A program made the position numbers and the translations under genes. Below, piece after piece: positions 26,171 to 33,574 of a stretch of DNA of 39,446 bases. How positions within the stretch are numbered: position 1 is the stretch's first letter; each line of letters begins with the position of its first letter. The notes beneath the pieces were generated by a model. The model was not told the origin of the DNA. It made no database searches and saw nothing but the letters and a program-made list of their open reading frames with translations. This DNA is from a virus, in IMG/VR virus record IMGVR_UViG_3300036832_000764, positions 1 to 39,446 of that record. One strand, written 5' to 3'.

Positions 26171-26946
26171 TACGGTGCATCCCCCTGACCGGCGGGCGGC
26201 GGACTGCCGGTGAGTTGCGGGGCCGCCGCTGCCATGGCGCGATACAGCGAGCCCTGTCCCTGCCGCATCGCTTCTTCCTGCATCGCGGTCTGCAACGCCT
26301 CCTGGTATTGCGCCACCCAGGACACCGCCATCCTGGGATCGTCGGACTGCGCGCCGTAATCGCGCATCCACCCCGTGGCCTCGACCATGCAGCCCTTGAA
26401 CAACAGGTCTGGGAACGTTCGCGACAGCCAGGTCTCGGTGATGACCGCACTCATGCCGGCCGGACGCCACACGCCGGTCACCCGCACCGGATACACGTCA
26501 GCCGGCGTCGGCGCGACCACCATCGTCTGGTCGTCAAGCATGTTGTAGTAGGCAAAGGGAAAGCCTGGCTCACCAACGACTGTCGGCGACGGCCAGATAC
26601 TGTCGATGAACTCGATGCTGGTCGGCATGAACTGTATCCACCCAGGCTGGCCGTTCAGCGCGTGAGGGTGAAGCATCGCCACCGCCTCGACGATCATCGG
26701 ATACTGGAACGCGACCGGCATTCCGTGGATCGACTGACCGAACATGCTGCCAAGGTCGATAGTGCGACGGCCGACGGTGGTGGTCAGCGACATGTTCTGT
26801 CCGCTCGCCGCCGAGGGGATGAGCTTGCGGTAAATCCGCTGCTCGGCATTGGTAATGAAGCTGGGCAGCGCCGCCGTGAACTCGGGCGCAGGCGTGCCTT
26901 GCGTCGTATAATTCGTGATGTCGGCAATGAGCGAATTGTAGTCCAT
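26170..26946 (-). CDS. Tail adaptor/connector-type protein
   Basis: A 258-residue protein. MDYNSLIADITNYTTQGTPA, then FITNAEQRIYRKLIPSA, resembles the opening of phage adaptor proteins that dock on the portal of short-tailed phages. Later blocks (PMIVEAVAMLHPHALNGQPGW, FAYYNMLDDQTMVVAPTPAD, YPVRVTGVWRPAGMS, TWLSRTFPDLLFKGCMVEATG) fit the common helical adaptor with a beta insertion. It is followed by a helical tail rich in A/Q/M. The gene lies between a second connector candidate and the tail fibre. Confident as a structural head-tail joining protein, less sure of the exact family. Confidence 0.72.
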   Translation of the reverse strand: MDYNSLIADITNYTTQGTPAPEFTAALPSFITNAEQRIYRKLIPSAASGQNMSLTTTVGRRTIDLGSMFGQSIHGMPVAFQYPMIVEAVAMLHPHALNGQPGWIQFMPTSIEFIDSIWPSPTVVGEPGFPFAYYNMLDDQTMVVAPTPADVYPVRVTGVWRPAGMSAVITETWLSRTFPDLLFKGCMVEATGWMRDYGAQSDDPRMAVSWVAQYQEALQTAMQEEAMRQGQGSLYRAMAAAAPQLTGSPPPAGQGDAP

Positions 26947-26949
26947 GGC

Positions 26950-27711
26950 TCAGTACTGGAAATACGGACTGAAGTCGGGACGGATATGCGTCGGAACCTT
27001 CTCACGGTCCTCCATGCTGGCTTCCTGCCACAGCGCCGCCGCGATCCCGGCCAGCACCTGGTAGCGCGCGAACGCCCATTTCAGCGAGATCGCCGCTGCC
27101 ACCGCAGCGGTGTAGGCCGGCAGAAACCGGTAATGCACGTCGACCACGCGCCCCATCGTCGGGTCGGCATCGTCCTGGCGATACATCGCGTTGATCACCA
27201 GCGTGTAGTGGTCGTCCTGCTCCGGCACCTGCCACAGATGGATTTGCGGCGAGTGCGCGCGCTCGAACCAGAAGCTGGTCGGCGGACCCTGCGTCAGCTT
27301 GTTGGGTATCTGCGCATAGTTGGTGCGCGACAGCGGATACAGCATGAAATCCTGCTGGATACCGCCCAGGTTGATGCGGCGGTAGACATCCAGCACGTCG
27401 ATGGTTCCCGGGTCGAGCGGGTGCTGCGCTTCACCCTTAAACAGCGGGAACGCCAGTTGTTCGACTTTCCACAGGTTAATGCCGCGATTGGCCCATGCTA
27501 CAATGACGAAATTCATGCTGCGGCGACCCGAGATGAACTGCTCGGACGTGATCGAATTCGGGTGGATGTCGCACATCTCGAAGGCTTCGAGCAGGATGTC
27601 GCTGCCGGCCGGGGTGTAGCCGGAGTGCCCGCCGATCGGGCTGACGCCGATCTCGAAATCGCCAAGCGCACCGGAGCCGGTGTCAGGATCGGACGGGCCG
27701 CTGGAGGACAT
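26950..27711 (-). CDS. Head-tail connector / packaged-DNA-stabilising-type protein
   Basis: A 253-residue protein with an AAGGGG box before ATG. ILLEAFEMCDIHPNSITSEQ, then SGRRSMNFVIVAWANRGINLWKVE, is a helical start typical of P22-gp4-like connector proteins. It continues with IDVLDVYRRI, YPLSRTNYAQIPNKLTQGPP and FERAHSPQIHLWQVPEQDDHYTL, and closes with AAVAAAISLKWAFARYQV. This family joins the portal to the tail and seals the packaged DNA (family knowledge; membership inferred by eye). It is separated by 3 nt from the following adaptor gene. Confidence 0.7.
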   Translation of the reverse strand: MSSSGPSDPDTGSGALGDFEIGVSPIGGHSGYTPAGSDILLEAFEMCDIHPNSITSEQFISGRRSMNFVIVAWANRGINLWKVEQLAFPLFKGEAQHPLDPGTIDVLDVYRRINLGGIQQDFMLYPLSRTNYAQIPNKLTQGPPTSFWFERAHSPQIHLWQVPEQDDHYTLVINAMYRQDDADPTMGRVVDVHYRFLPAYTAAVAAAISLKWAFARYQVLAGIAAALWQEASMEDREKVPTHIRPDFSPYFQY

Positions 27712-27714
27712 GGC

Positions 27715-27939
27715 CTACCCCTTCCCGATGCCGGGATAACGCCTGTGAACCGCCGCCCTGATCTGCTTCTGCTTTGCCGGTCCGGCATGGCCGATCATCT
27801 GCAAGGCTTTGCGCGCGTGTTCCGGATCATTGATCGGATAGCTTCCCGCACCCTTGCCACCCGGTCCCTTGCCCTGACCAGGTGCGGCGAACTCGCTAGA
27901 CTTCAGATGCCTGCGATCCCCTGCGGTCAGCCGTGCCAC
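27715..27939 (-). CDS. Small conserved phage protein (AVHRRYP motif)
   Basis: A 74-residue protein with a GTG start 3 nt after the previous stop. LKSSEFAAPGQGKGPG...SYPINDPEHARKALQMIGH and QKQIRAAVHRRYPGIGKG match a small domain that recurs in phage and prophage proteins, where S-F-A-x-P, Y-P-I-x-D, H-A-x-x-A and R-A-A-V-H-R-x-Y-P are the constant points (from general recognition of DUF6582-like proteins). Its function is unknown. The Gly/Lys-rich insertion (GQGKGPGGKGAG) looks specific to this phage. Confidence 0.7.
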   Translation of the reverse strand: MARLTAGDRRHLKSSEFAAPGQGKGPGGKGAGSYPINDPEHARKALQMIGHAGPAKQKQIRAAVHRRYPGIGKG

Positions 27940-27942
27940 GGC

Positions 27943-28296
27943 TCACACACATTCTGCGACGGACTCGCCCTCGTGGCCGCCTTCGCTCTTGCCCTTGGCG
28001 CTGTCGGACGAATGCGCCGAGGACATCGGGCTGCCGCCCTTCGACTTCATGCCGTGAACCGACCCGCCATGGGCGCGCTTCTGGATCGACCCACCGCGCT
28101 GCTTCTGGTCCAGTCGGGGCGCCGGGGGCGCTCCACCGACCGAGCCGCCCTCACGCCGCTTGGGCACCGTGGCGCCCCCTTTGGCGAAGCCGTCGCCGCT
28201 GGTCTTCTTCGCCGCAGCCATCGCTGGCGAGCCCACCGCATTGTACTCGTGCATCGTGGCCCCACCGCGTGCCCGGCGCTTCAGCACTCTTGCCAT
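27943..28296 (-). CDS. Basic, disordered protein with repeated GG motifs
   Basis: A 117-residue protein with a very strong ribosome-binding site (AGGAGG, 6 nt before ATG). It has almost no hydrophobic core and is built of short basic segments with glycine pairs: RRARGGATM, FAKGGATV, REGGSVGG, QRGGSIQ, RAHGGSVH, SKGGSPM. A Ser/Lys/Glu-rich tail ends in Cys-Val. The same short motif occurs in several other proteins of this window. It may be a DNA-neutralising or capsid-lining peptide carrier; this is inference. No family is recognised. Confidence 0.62.
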   Translation of the reverse strand: MARVLKRRARGGATMHEYNAVGSPAMAAAKKTSGDGFAKGGATVPKRREGGSVGGAPPAPRLDQKQRGGSIQKRAHGGSVHGMKSKGGSPMSSAHSSDSAKGKSEGGHEGESVAECV

Positions 28297-28305
28297 TGCC
28301 GCCTC

Positions 28306-28623
28306 CTAGTTCCTGTTGGTGATGCCGGCCTGGACGGCATCAAGGGTGAGCGTGCCGGTGCCAGCCGTGACGTTGGCCCGCCAGTAACGCACTGGGTAAG
28401 GGAAGGTGAACGTCGCCGAGATGGTCGCCGCCGCGACCGTGGTCGGCCGCACGATCGCCACCGTGCCGGGCGTCGCCATGTCCTCCTGGGTGTACTCGAT
28501 GCTCCAGGTCACGGTCCCGGTCACCCCGCCGTCGATCTGCAACGAGAACGGGTCCAAGTGGATGTTGGCGTTCTTCCACGGGGTGACGCCGACGCCAGTC
28601 TGGGTGATCTGGACCGGGACCAT
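28306..28623 (-). CDS. Small beta-rich head or completion protein
   Basis: A 105-residue protein, ATGA-coupled to the gene upstream. Alternating Val/Thr strands with VTWSIEYTQEDMATP, ATFTFPYPVRYWRANVTAGTGT and LTLDAVQAGI suggest a beta-sandwich such as a decoration, tail-terminator or stopper-type protein. Many phages have a gene like this after the major capsid. No specific family is recognised. Confidence 0.62.
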   Translation of the reverse strand: MVPVQITQTGVGVTPWKNANIHLDPFSLQIDGGVTGTVTWSIEYTQEDMATPGTVAIVRPTTVAAATISATFTFPYPVRYWRANVTAGTGTLTLDAVQAGITNRN

Positions 28624-29066
28624 CAGAAGTTGCTGTCGTTCTGGAACGCCTGGGGGACGTACTTGATGGTCACCAAGGTATTCCCGGCCGAAGTCGCCCC
28701 AGTTGGCGTCACGGTGGCGACGATGTTACCCCCGGCGACCGCCGACATCGCGGTCAACTGCGCCGCCGTGTAGGTCGGCAATGTCCGTGCCGCCGCCGCC
28801 TTCACGTCGATCGCCGAGGAGAATTGCGTGCCGGCCGCCACAGTTCCCACCGTCAGCACCGCTGAGGTGGCGGAGTTCCACGCGGTCAGCGGGTCGACGA
28901 TGATGTCGGTCAGTTGCGAGCCTTGCGGCACCGCGAACGTCGCCGACACCGCCGTGGCGCCGGCCTGTCCGATCGGCAGCGACTGGCTGCACACCACCTC
29001 GCCCATGTTGGCCGGCGTGGTGCCGCACAGCAGCGGACTGCCGAAGGAGGTTCCTGGTCCTGCCAT
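28623..29066 (-). CDS. Small Ala/Thr/Val-rich structural protein after the capsid
   Basis: A 147-residue protein with a strong AGGAG box 6 nt before ATG. The sequence is beta-type and low in charge (GATAVSATFAVPQGSQLTDI, SAVLTVGTVAAGTQFSSA, ATVTPTGATSAGNTLVTIKY), compatible with a capsid decoration or head-fibre protein. The N-terminal half contains LLCGTTPANMGEVVCSQ with two cysteines. It follows the major capsid gene by 9 nt, implying high expression together with it. Family not recognised. Confidence 0.62.
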   Translation of the reverse strand: MAGPGTSFGSPLLCGTTPANMGEVVCSQSLPIGQAGATAVSATFAVPQGSQLTDIIVDPLTAWNSATSAVLTVGTVAAGTQFSSAIDVKAAAARTLPTYTAAQLTAMSAVAGGNIVATVTPTGATSAGNTLVTIKYVPQAFQNDSNF

Positions 29067-29075
29067 GTCACGCTC

Positions 29076-29984
29076 CTATGCGGTCGGTGCCGTCCACCAG
29101 ATGCCACGTGGATTGCGGATACCAGACCCGTACCGCTCATAGCCAATGACAAGCAGGTTGCCAGTCGTCGGATCGACTTGCAGGTCCATCTCGAACGGCA
29201 CGCGATCGTAGTACACAAGCCCCTTCACATTGGTCAGGATGCCCCATGCGAAGTTGCTGGTGAGGAACTCGCTGATCGCATACCCGTCCGGCAGCGCGCC
29301 GGACGACAGGATCGCGGAGACATCGTTGTTCGCCGTCCCAACCCGCAACTCGGTCTTGAACAGCCGCTCCATGCTCCACTGCAACGCCAGCGGACCGATC
29401 ACCTTCATGCCGCGCGACATCACCAGCAACCCGGCCTGGTCGGGGAACTGGCGGATTTGGTTCAACGCGCTTTCGACCGCTGACTCGTTGAAGTCGAGAT
29501 CGACCGCCGGGCGGTTGGCGTAAGTGCCGTTGTCGATCGGATGCGCCGTCGACGCCAGAGGCTGCTGATCACCACCGAACAACGGATTAGCCACCGTAGC
29601 ATTGTTCAGTAACTGGTGATTCAGTATTTCCTTGGTTTGAGCAAAACTTTCAACAAGGCCCATAGCCTGCGGATTAAATTGATCTTTATACAAATTATCG
29701 TCAAGGCTTTCCCGGCTCATTGCGAATCCCAAACCGATGCCCCGGTGTTCTATATTCCACACGAAACGTTCGCCTGGCGCATTATCGAACGTTGTAGCGC
29801 CACCCTCGGACTTTAGTTCGGCAAGTCCGGTGTACCGCATCTCGCCGATGCGCTCCAGCGCCATCTTCGACGTGCCTTCGGCGAGGAACTCTCGCCACCG
29901 CGTCGGTAGCTCGGGATATTTCCCGGTGAGATCGGCAAGCCCCGGCAGCAGCAGGTCGGGGATAGAACTTCTGTTGATAGGCAT
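29076..29984 (-). CDS. Major capsid protein
   Basis: A 302-residue protein with an AAGGGG box before ATG. It begins MPINRSSIPDLLLPGLADLT with an N-terminal arm. TRWREFLAEGTSKMALERIGEMR, FVWNIEHRGIGLGFAMSRES, then LLNNATVANPLFGGDQQPLASTAHPIDNG and a GLLVMSRGMKVIGPLALQWSME segment follow. This style, including the hydrophobic helix and the P-domain-like strands (VKGLVYYDRVPFEMDLQVDP), is typical of HK97-fold head proteins (family assignment by eye). It lies downstream of a putative decoration protein. An A+T-rich patch of about 120 bp within the coding sequence (29581-29700, about 39% G+C by count) is atypical of its surroundings. Confidence 0.8.
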   Translation of the reverse strand: MPINRSSIPDLLLPGLADLTGKYPELPTRWREFLAEGTSKMALERIGEMRYTGLAELKSEGGATTFDNAPGERFVWNIEHRGIGLGFAMSRESLDDNLYKDQFNPQAMGLVESFAQTKEILNHQLLNNATVANPLFGGDQQPLASTAHPIDNGTYANRPAVDLDFNESAVESALNQIRQFPDQAGLLVMSRGMKVIGPLALQWSMERLFKTELRVGTANNDVSAILSSGALPDGYAISEFLTSNFAWGILTNVKGLVYYDRVPFEMDLQVDPTTGNLLVIGYERYGSGIRNPRGIWWTAPTA

Positions 29985-30007
29985 ACCGAACTACCCCTTT
30001 CTCGCTA

Positions 30008-30628
30008 TTACGTCCTGCCGGTTGGGCTGCCCGCAGAAAGCTGCGGCGTGTTCTGGATCACCTCTAGCCACTGGTTGTCGTTGACCTCGGTGTAGAGGGC
30101 ATTGATCGCGGGTGCGGGCAGGATGCGGATGATGCGGAACGGCAATGTCGCCGTGACAGCCGGCGTGCCGGTCACTCCCGCCGTCGAGAAGCCAAGACCG
30201 ACCGGCACGCCGGGCACACCTGGCGTGGTGGTATCCACGTCGAGGTTCTGTCCCACGACAGCCTGCGTCAGCGCGGTGCCGTGATACTGCACCTGGAATG
30301 TCAGATTCGGGTCGCTGTCGACATCGGCAGTGACGATCAGCGCCGAGTTGACCAGCGATACGCCAGGCCATTTCGGTGACCACCGCGTGCGACCGAGACC
30401 AGGGTCATAGAACCGGCAACCACGGAATATCCCACAGGTCCCGACCGTTCCACCCGCAACCACCAACTCGACAAACCCCGTGGTGCCGATCTTTACCGGG
30501 TCGCCATAGCCAATGACGGTCGCGTAATTATACGCAACCCGCATCTCCTGGCTCATGTAGTTGGGGGTGCCGCCAGCCCTCATGCGGCTGGTCTGGAAGC
30601 CGGACGGGGCGTACGTGTTCGCTGCCAT
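30008..30628 (-). CDS. Putative head decoration/structural protein before the capsid
   Basis: A 206-residue protein with a GGAG box 8 nt before ATG. MAANTYAPSGFQTSRMRAGG, NYMSQEMRVAYNYATVIGYGDPV, VGTCGIFRGCRFYDPG and SALIVTADVDSDPNLTFQVQ form a beta-rich pattern common to proteins encoded next to the capsid gene of podovirus-like phages. Two cysteines (CGIF-RGC) lie in the first third. The role is inferred from position and style: decoration or capsid-stabilising. It is preceded by a 165-bp gap with possible promoter elements. Confidence 0.66.
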   Translation of the reverse strand: MAANTYAPSGFQTSRMRAGGTPNYMSQEMRVAYNYATVIGYGDPVKIGTTGFVELVVAGGTVGTCGIFRGCRFYDPGLGRTRWSPKWPGVSLVNSALIVTADVDSDPNLTFQVQYHGTALTQAVVGQNLDVDTTTPGVPGVPVGLGFSTAGVTGTPAVTATLPFRIIRILPAPAINALYTEVNDNQWLEVIQNTPQLSAGSPTGRT

Positions 30629-30793
30629 GGAACATGCTCCACGAATGGAGGCGTCCCACGGCGCGCAGGTAGCCTGTGTTTATCTCAGGGGAGGGCAGCG
30701 TGCCCGGTCATGCCGTCAACCCGGCGCGGGAACGGCAGAGGCCGGTAACATGCCCGTAATGCCGGCAGACCGTCAAGCGTCACCGCGCTGGCA
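30629..30793 (-). promoter_or_regulatory. 165-bp intergenic gap before the capsid genes, possible promoter
   Basis: On the minus strand TTGACGG occurs twice (at 30776-30770 and 30719-30713), a good match to a -35 box. The best -10-like hexamer after the first copy is CATGTT at 18-bp spacing, which is poor, and no good -10 follows the second. A GATAAA lies too far downstream. A separate promoter for the abundant capsid proteins would make biological sense, but the sequence support is weak. No coding signal is seen here. Confidence 0.28.
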
Positions 30794-30967
30794 TCAGATG
30801 CGCCCCATCAGCAACAAGACCAGCACCACGATCAGGATGATCCCGACCACACCGATCCCTGGTCCGTAGTACGGGTAGTTGGCGTTCCAGCCAGCGTGGT
30901 AGCCGTAGCCGCCACCCAGCAGCATCACCACCAGCAGCACCACCACGATCAGCAGCACAGGACTCAT
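30794..30967 (-). CDS. 57-aa two-helix membrane protein (DUF3309-like)
   Basis: Found by reading the strand directly. The ATG overlaps the upstream stop (ATGA). The protein has two hydrophobic helices, VLLIVVVLLVVMLLGGG at the start and GIILIVVLVLLLMG at the end, joined by a Gly/Tyr-rich loop (YGYHAGWNANYPYYGPGIG). This mirror-like helix-loop-helix layout resembles the small DUF3309-type membrane proteins common in proteobacteria. The role is unknown; in a phage it might act in membrane perturbation or as a holin-like or superinfection factor (speculative). High leucine and valine content with G/C-ending codons supports real coding. Confidence 0.8.
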   Translation of the reverse strand: MSPVLLIVVVLLVVMLLGGGYGYHAGWNANYPYYGPGIGVVGIILIVVLVLLLMGRI

Positions 30968-31203
30968 CGCGCGGGCGCCTTGCCGTACTGCGCTTCCTTC
31001 AGCAGCGCCTCATACTCCAGATCACGGTGCGCGAACCGCGTCGGTTCGACCAACTTCCAGCCATCCTGGTACCAACCCGGCACCCGGCCACGAACCGGAG
31101 CCACCTCATACCACTTCACGTCCAACAGCCAGTGCGGCGAGACGAACACCAGGATCGGTGTGTCGTCATGTGGCGCTTCCTCGATCGGATGAATCTCGAC
31201 CAT
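30964..31203 (-). CDS. Small protein of the AP-DGTPILV type
   Basis: A 79-residue protein with a GAGGT box immediately before ATG. IEEAPHDDTPILVFVSPHWL followed by tryptophans (WYEVAP, GWYQDGWKLVEP) matches the pattern of small phage and prophage proteins that read (I)xxAPxDGTxILV and are often annotated as DUF551-like. Function unknown. It is ATGA-coupled to the tiny membrane protein gene. Confidence 0.68.
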   Translation of the reverse strand: MVEIHPIEEAPHDDTPILVFVSPHWLLDVKWYEVAPVRGRVPGWYQDGWKLVEPTRFAHRDLEYEALLKEAQYGKAPAR

Positions 31204-31206
31204 ACC

Positions 31207-31674
31207 TCACTCCGTAACAAAATCGTCCTCGGGCGGGGCGTAGCTGCGCTTCAGCCCGCGTCCCGCCGCCCGATGCCCAGCCAACCCCAGACGCTGCAAC
31301 TGATCCGACACTTGCGTGCGCGCCGCCTTGCCGTCCAGATCACGCGCCTCGGTGCTGATCTCCTCCGGACGCTCCATCAGAATCTGTCCGCCACGGACGA
31401 TCTCGGCGTCCTTGCCCAACCGCTTGCCGGACAGTTCCTCGTGACGGCCCGCCGGGACCGCCACCCAGCCGTTCGCCTCGTAGTTGACCATGCCTTCGAT
31501 GTTCTCGGCCCCCAACACGTACTTGGCCTTCCACTCGTAGGCCATGCCGGGCGGCTTCTTCGACAGGTCAACCTCGAACCGCGTCGATGGCGTCCTGATC
31601 CGCACTCGTTGCCCAGCCCGCTGCTCGCTGCGATTGCCCAACCCAGCCCGCTGTTCCGTCAAGGTGATCGCCAT
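31207..31674 (-). CDS. Head-region protein of unknown function
   Basis: A 155-residue protein, ATGA-coupled to the putative scaffold. It includes RVRIRTPSTRFEVDLSKKPPG, YEWKAKYVLGAENIEG and YEANGWVAVPAGRHEELSGK, with a mostly charged, helical remainder ending in acidic residues (PPEDDFVTE). I have seen the phrase YEWK...VLG in head-region proteins but cannot name the family. Probably a minor capsid-associated protein. Confidence 0.62.
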   Translation of the reverse strand: MAITLTEQRAGLGNRSEQRAGQRVRIRTPSTRFEVDLSKKPPGMAYEWKAKYVLGAENIEGMVNYEANGWVAVPAGRHEELSGKRLGKDAEIVRGGQILMERPEEISTEARDLDGKAARTQVSDQLQRLGLAGHRAAGRGLKRSYAPPEDDFVTE

Positions 31675-32645
31675 CAGTTCAGTCTCCCCGCCTTGCGCAA
31701 CGCCACCAGGTTCTCGGCGTAGACCCGGTAGCGGCTTTTCACCAGTTCGCCGTTCACCATCTTGTCCTGTTCCGGCCGCAGCGGCATCGAGATGTCCGCC
31801 GCCTCGATCTGCTCCGGCGTCAACCTCGGCAGCCGCCCCGCCTGATCGCGCTGCGCACCGCCGGCCTGCGGCGTCCGCCTGGTCACCGGCATTGCCGCGT
31901 TCTCCCGCCGCGCCGGCTGATAGGTTTCATCCAGGTCTTCCTCCTGACCATACTGCTCCGCCGACGCACGTTGGCGAGGCTCCGCGCCATTCCCGGCCCG
32001 GCCTTCCTCCTCGCTCGACCCCAGGAACGCGTCGATGGCACGGAAATACGCGCGGCTGCCGCGCTGGATGCCTTCGGCCAGCGCCGCGTTATGCGCCGAT
32101 GCCACCTGATACTGGTACCGGGTGTCGGTGAAATACTGCGGATGCTCCTCCAGCCACTCCCGCTCCGCCGGCAGAAATCGCGACATATCCACGCCGTTGC
32201 GCATCTCCGGCTGCGGTTGCTGGCGGGCCTGCTGCGCCGCCTGCTGCTCCTGCATCGCCTTGGCATCGGCGAGCCACCGCTTCTTCTGCTCGACCATCGC
32301 CACGACGCCGCCGACCCGCGCGAGCTTCACCTGCGCCGCTCCCAGCGCCTTGAAGTCGCCCGCCTCCTGCGCGGCGGCAATCTGCGCCGCCAGCGATTCC
32401 TCCTCGGCTTCCGCCTGCGCCATCTCGGCGTCCAGCTTCGCCTCCTCGGCGACCCACCGGTTCGCCGCTGCATCCGCTGCCGACCCGCGCGCCTCGTCGC
32501 GTTGTCGCTCCGCTGCCGCCCGCGCCTGATCCGCCGCCGTTGCCCGATCCGCCAGCCGGCGGACCTTGGCCTGTTCGTCGGACAGTAACTGCCGCAGGTC
32601 CTCCTCGGTTATCGCTTCGCCGTCAGGCCGGTCAGTCCCGCTCAT
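31674..32645 (-). CDS. Coiled-coil protein, candidate capsid scaffold
   Basis: ATG at 32645 preceded by AGGGGAAAG; a 50-codon longer frame overlaps the neighbour and was rejected. The 323-residue protein has a long N-terminal coiled coil (about 10-150, rich in A, E, K, Q and R, e.g. EEDLRQLLSDEQAKVRRLAD), a hinge at MRNGVDMSRFLPAERE and a helical globular part (EEHPQYFTDTRYQYQVASAH). A charged linker and a C-terminal helix (KSRYRVYAENLVALRKAG) follow. Scaffolding proteins between portal and capsid genes have this size, composition and position. No protease or other enzymatic motif is seen. Confidence 0.65.
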   Translation of the reverse strand: MSGTDRPDGEAITEEDLRQLLSDEQAKVRRLADRATAADQARAAAERQRDEARGSAADAAANRWVAEEAKLDAEMAQAEAEEESLAAQIAAAQEAGDFKALGAAQVKLARVGGVVAMVEQKKRWLADAKAMQEQQAAQQARQQPQPEMRNGVDMSRFLPAEREWLEEHPQYFTDTRYQYQVASAHNAALAEGIQRGSRAYFRAIDAFLGSSEEEGRAGNGAEPRQRASAEQYGQEEDLDETYQPARRENAAMPVTRRTPQAGGAQRDQAGRLPRLTPEQIEAADISMPLRPEQDKMVNGELVKSRYRVYAENLVALRKAGRLN

Positions 32646-32916
32646 CTTTCCCCTCCCCACGCAGGATGCCATGCTCCGCATCCGGCACGGCGTTCGCCTC
32701 CGCCAGCGCGCGCTCCAGACATGCCTTTGCCCACCGCGTGATGTGATCCCGCTCCAGCACCCCAGGATCAATGGTCGACAGCCGCATCTCGACATCCGCC
32801 TTCAGCAGCGGGTCAGAACGCATCGCCGACACCAACTCGCGATACTTCTCGCCACCAGCCCCGACCGTCAGATTGGTTTCAGCCGCAACGGCATTGAGGT
32901 GCTCGGTGATGTTCAT
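32632..32916 (-). CDS. Small helical protein of unknown function
   Basis: A 94-residue protein coupled by ATGA to the GroES-like gene and overlapping the scaffold candidate by 14 nt. MNITEHLNAVAAETNLTVGA and KYRELVSAMRSDPLLKADVE suggest short amphipathic helices; RWAKACLERALAEANAV closes the fold. The tail (AEHGILRGEGKDERD) is charged. No family is recognised. It lies within the capsid-assembly cluster. Confidence 0.6.
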   Translation of the reverse strand: MNITEHLNAVAAETNLTVGAGGEKYRELVSAMRSDPLLKADVEMRLSTIDPGVLERDHITRWAKACLERALAEANAVPDAEHGILRGEGKDERD

Positions 32917-33359
32917 CGCACCAGGTCCGGATCATCGAGGATCGCCCGCACATTCACGTCCTCGACGAACCGGAACCGATCCTTGCCATACGACTTCGGC
33001 CCGATGTCCAAAGGCCATCCCTCCGATACATTGGCAATCACCCAGTCGCCGACCTTGGGGGCCAGACCGCCCCAACGATGCCGCTCGTCTTCCTCGAATG
33101 CCGCCGGACCAAGTGCCACGACCATGCCGACCTTGCCCTGGTACTTAGCCTCCGCCATCGACACGTCCGTCCGCACCAACTGCCGCCCGTCAAGTCCCTT
33201 GATCCCCAAATCCTGCTGCTCTTTGTAGACGCACACCAGGACCTCGGTACCAAGCGGATGCACGGCACCGACCCAATCCTTGATCTCGCGCCACAAGACA
33301 GCCTTGGGTCCGTCCTTCAGCTTCAGCGGAACCACCGCCTGCTGCGTCGCCTCGCTCAT
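32913..33359 (-). CDS. GroES-like co-chaperonin-type protein
   Basis: A 148-residue protein whose ATG overlaps the upstream stop by 1 nt; a TTG one codon upstream is an alternative start. HPLGTEVLVCVYKEQQ, then AKYQGKVGMVVALGPAAFEED and PKVGDWVIANVSEGWPLDIG, and a final RFVEDVNVRAILDDPD follow the GroES order: N-terminal strand, a mobile-loop region, the GxVVAxGPG-like turn, VxxGDxV and a final strand with xxDxxAI. The usual mobile-loop consensus is not clear. Phages sometimes encode GroES-type proteins to help fold capsid protein (T4 gp31 is the known precedent). Its location in the head module fits that role; membership is inferred from pattern only. Confidence 0.5.
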   Translation of the reverse strand: MSEATQQAVVPLKLKDGPKAVLWREIKDWVGAVHPLGTEVLVCVYKEQQDLGIKGLDGRQLVRTDVSMAEAKYQGKVGMVVALGPAAFEEDERHRWGGLAPKVGDWVIANVSEGWPLDIGPKSYGKDRFRFVEDVNVRAILDDPDLVR

Positions 33360-33574
33360 CAATGATCCTCCACCCGCGTCAACTCGTCCGCCAACTCCAG
33401 CACCTCACGCAGCGTCCGCACCCGCGTGAATGCCACCAGGTACTGGTCCGGTGGCAACGCACGGACGAAGAAGTCCTCCTGCGCTATCGCCAGCATCTCC
33501 CGCAGCCTCGGCTCCAGGCGCATCCATAGCTGCGGGTCGAAGTAGCTCGGCCGACTATCGGGGCTTCGCGCCAT
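33359..33574 (-). CDS. Small helical protein of unknown function
   Basis: ATG at 33574 (MARSPDSRPSYFDPQLWMRL) chosen over an upstream start that lies in the neighbour's frame; it overlaps the repeat-protein gene by 20 nt. The 71-residue product is helical (LWMRLEPRLREMLAIAQEDF, TRVRTLREVLELADELTR) without recognisable motifs. Likely an assembly-related protein in the head cluster. Confidence 0.55.
   Translation of the reverse strand: MARSPDSRPSYFDPQLWMRLEPRLREMLAIAQEDFFVRALPPDQYLVAFTRVRTLREVLELADELTRVEDH

Noticed and set aside
26158-28773. 871-codon plus-strand frame
   Set aside because: Antisense to the adaptor, connector and head genes. The product is Arg/His/Gly-rich without domains; antisense frames stay open by chance at this G+C.
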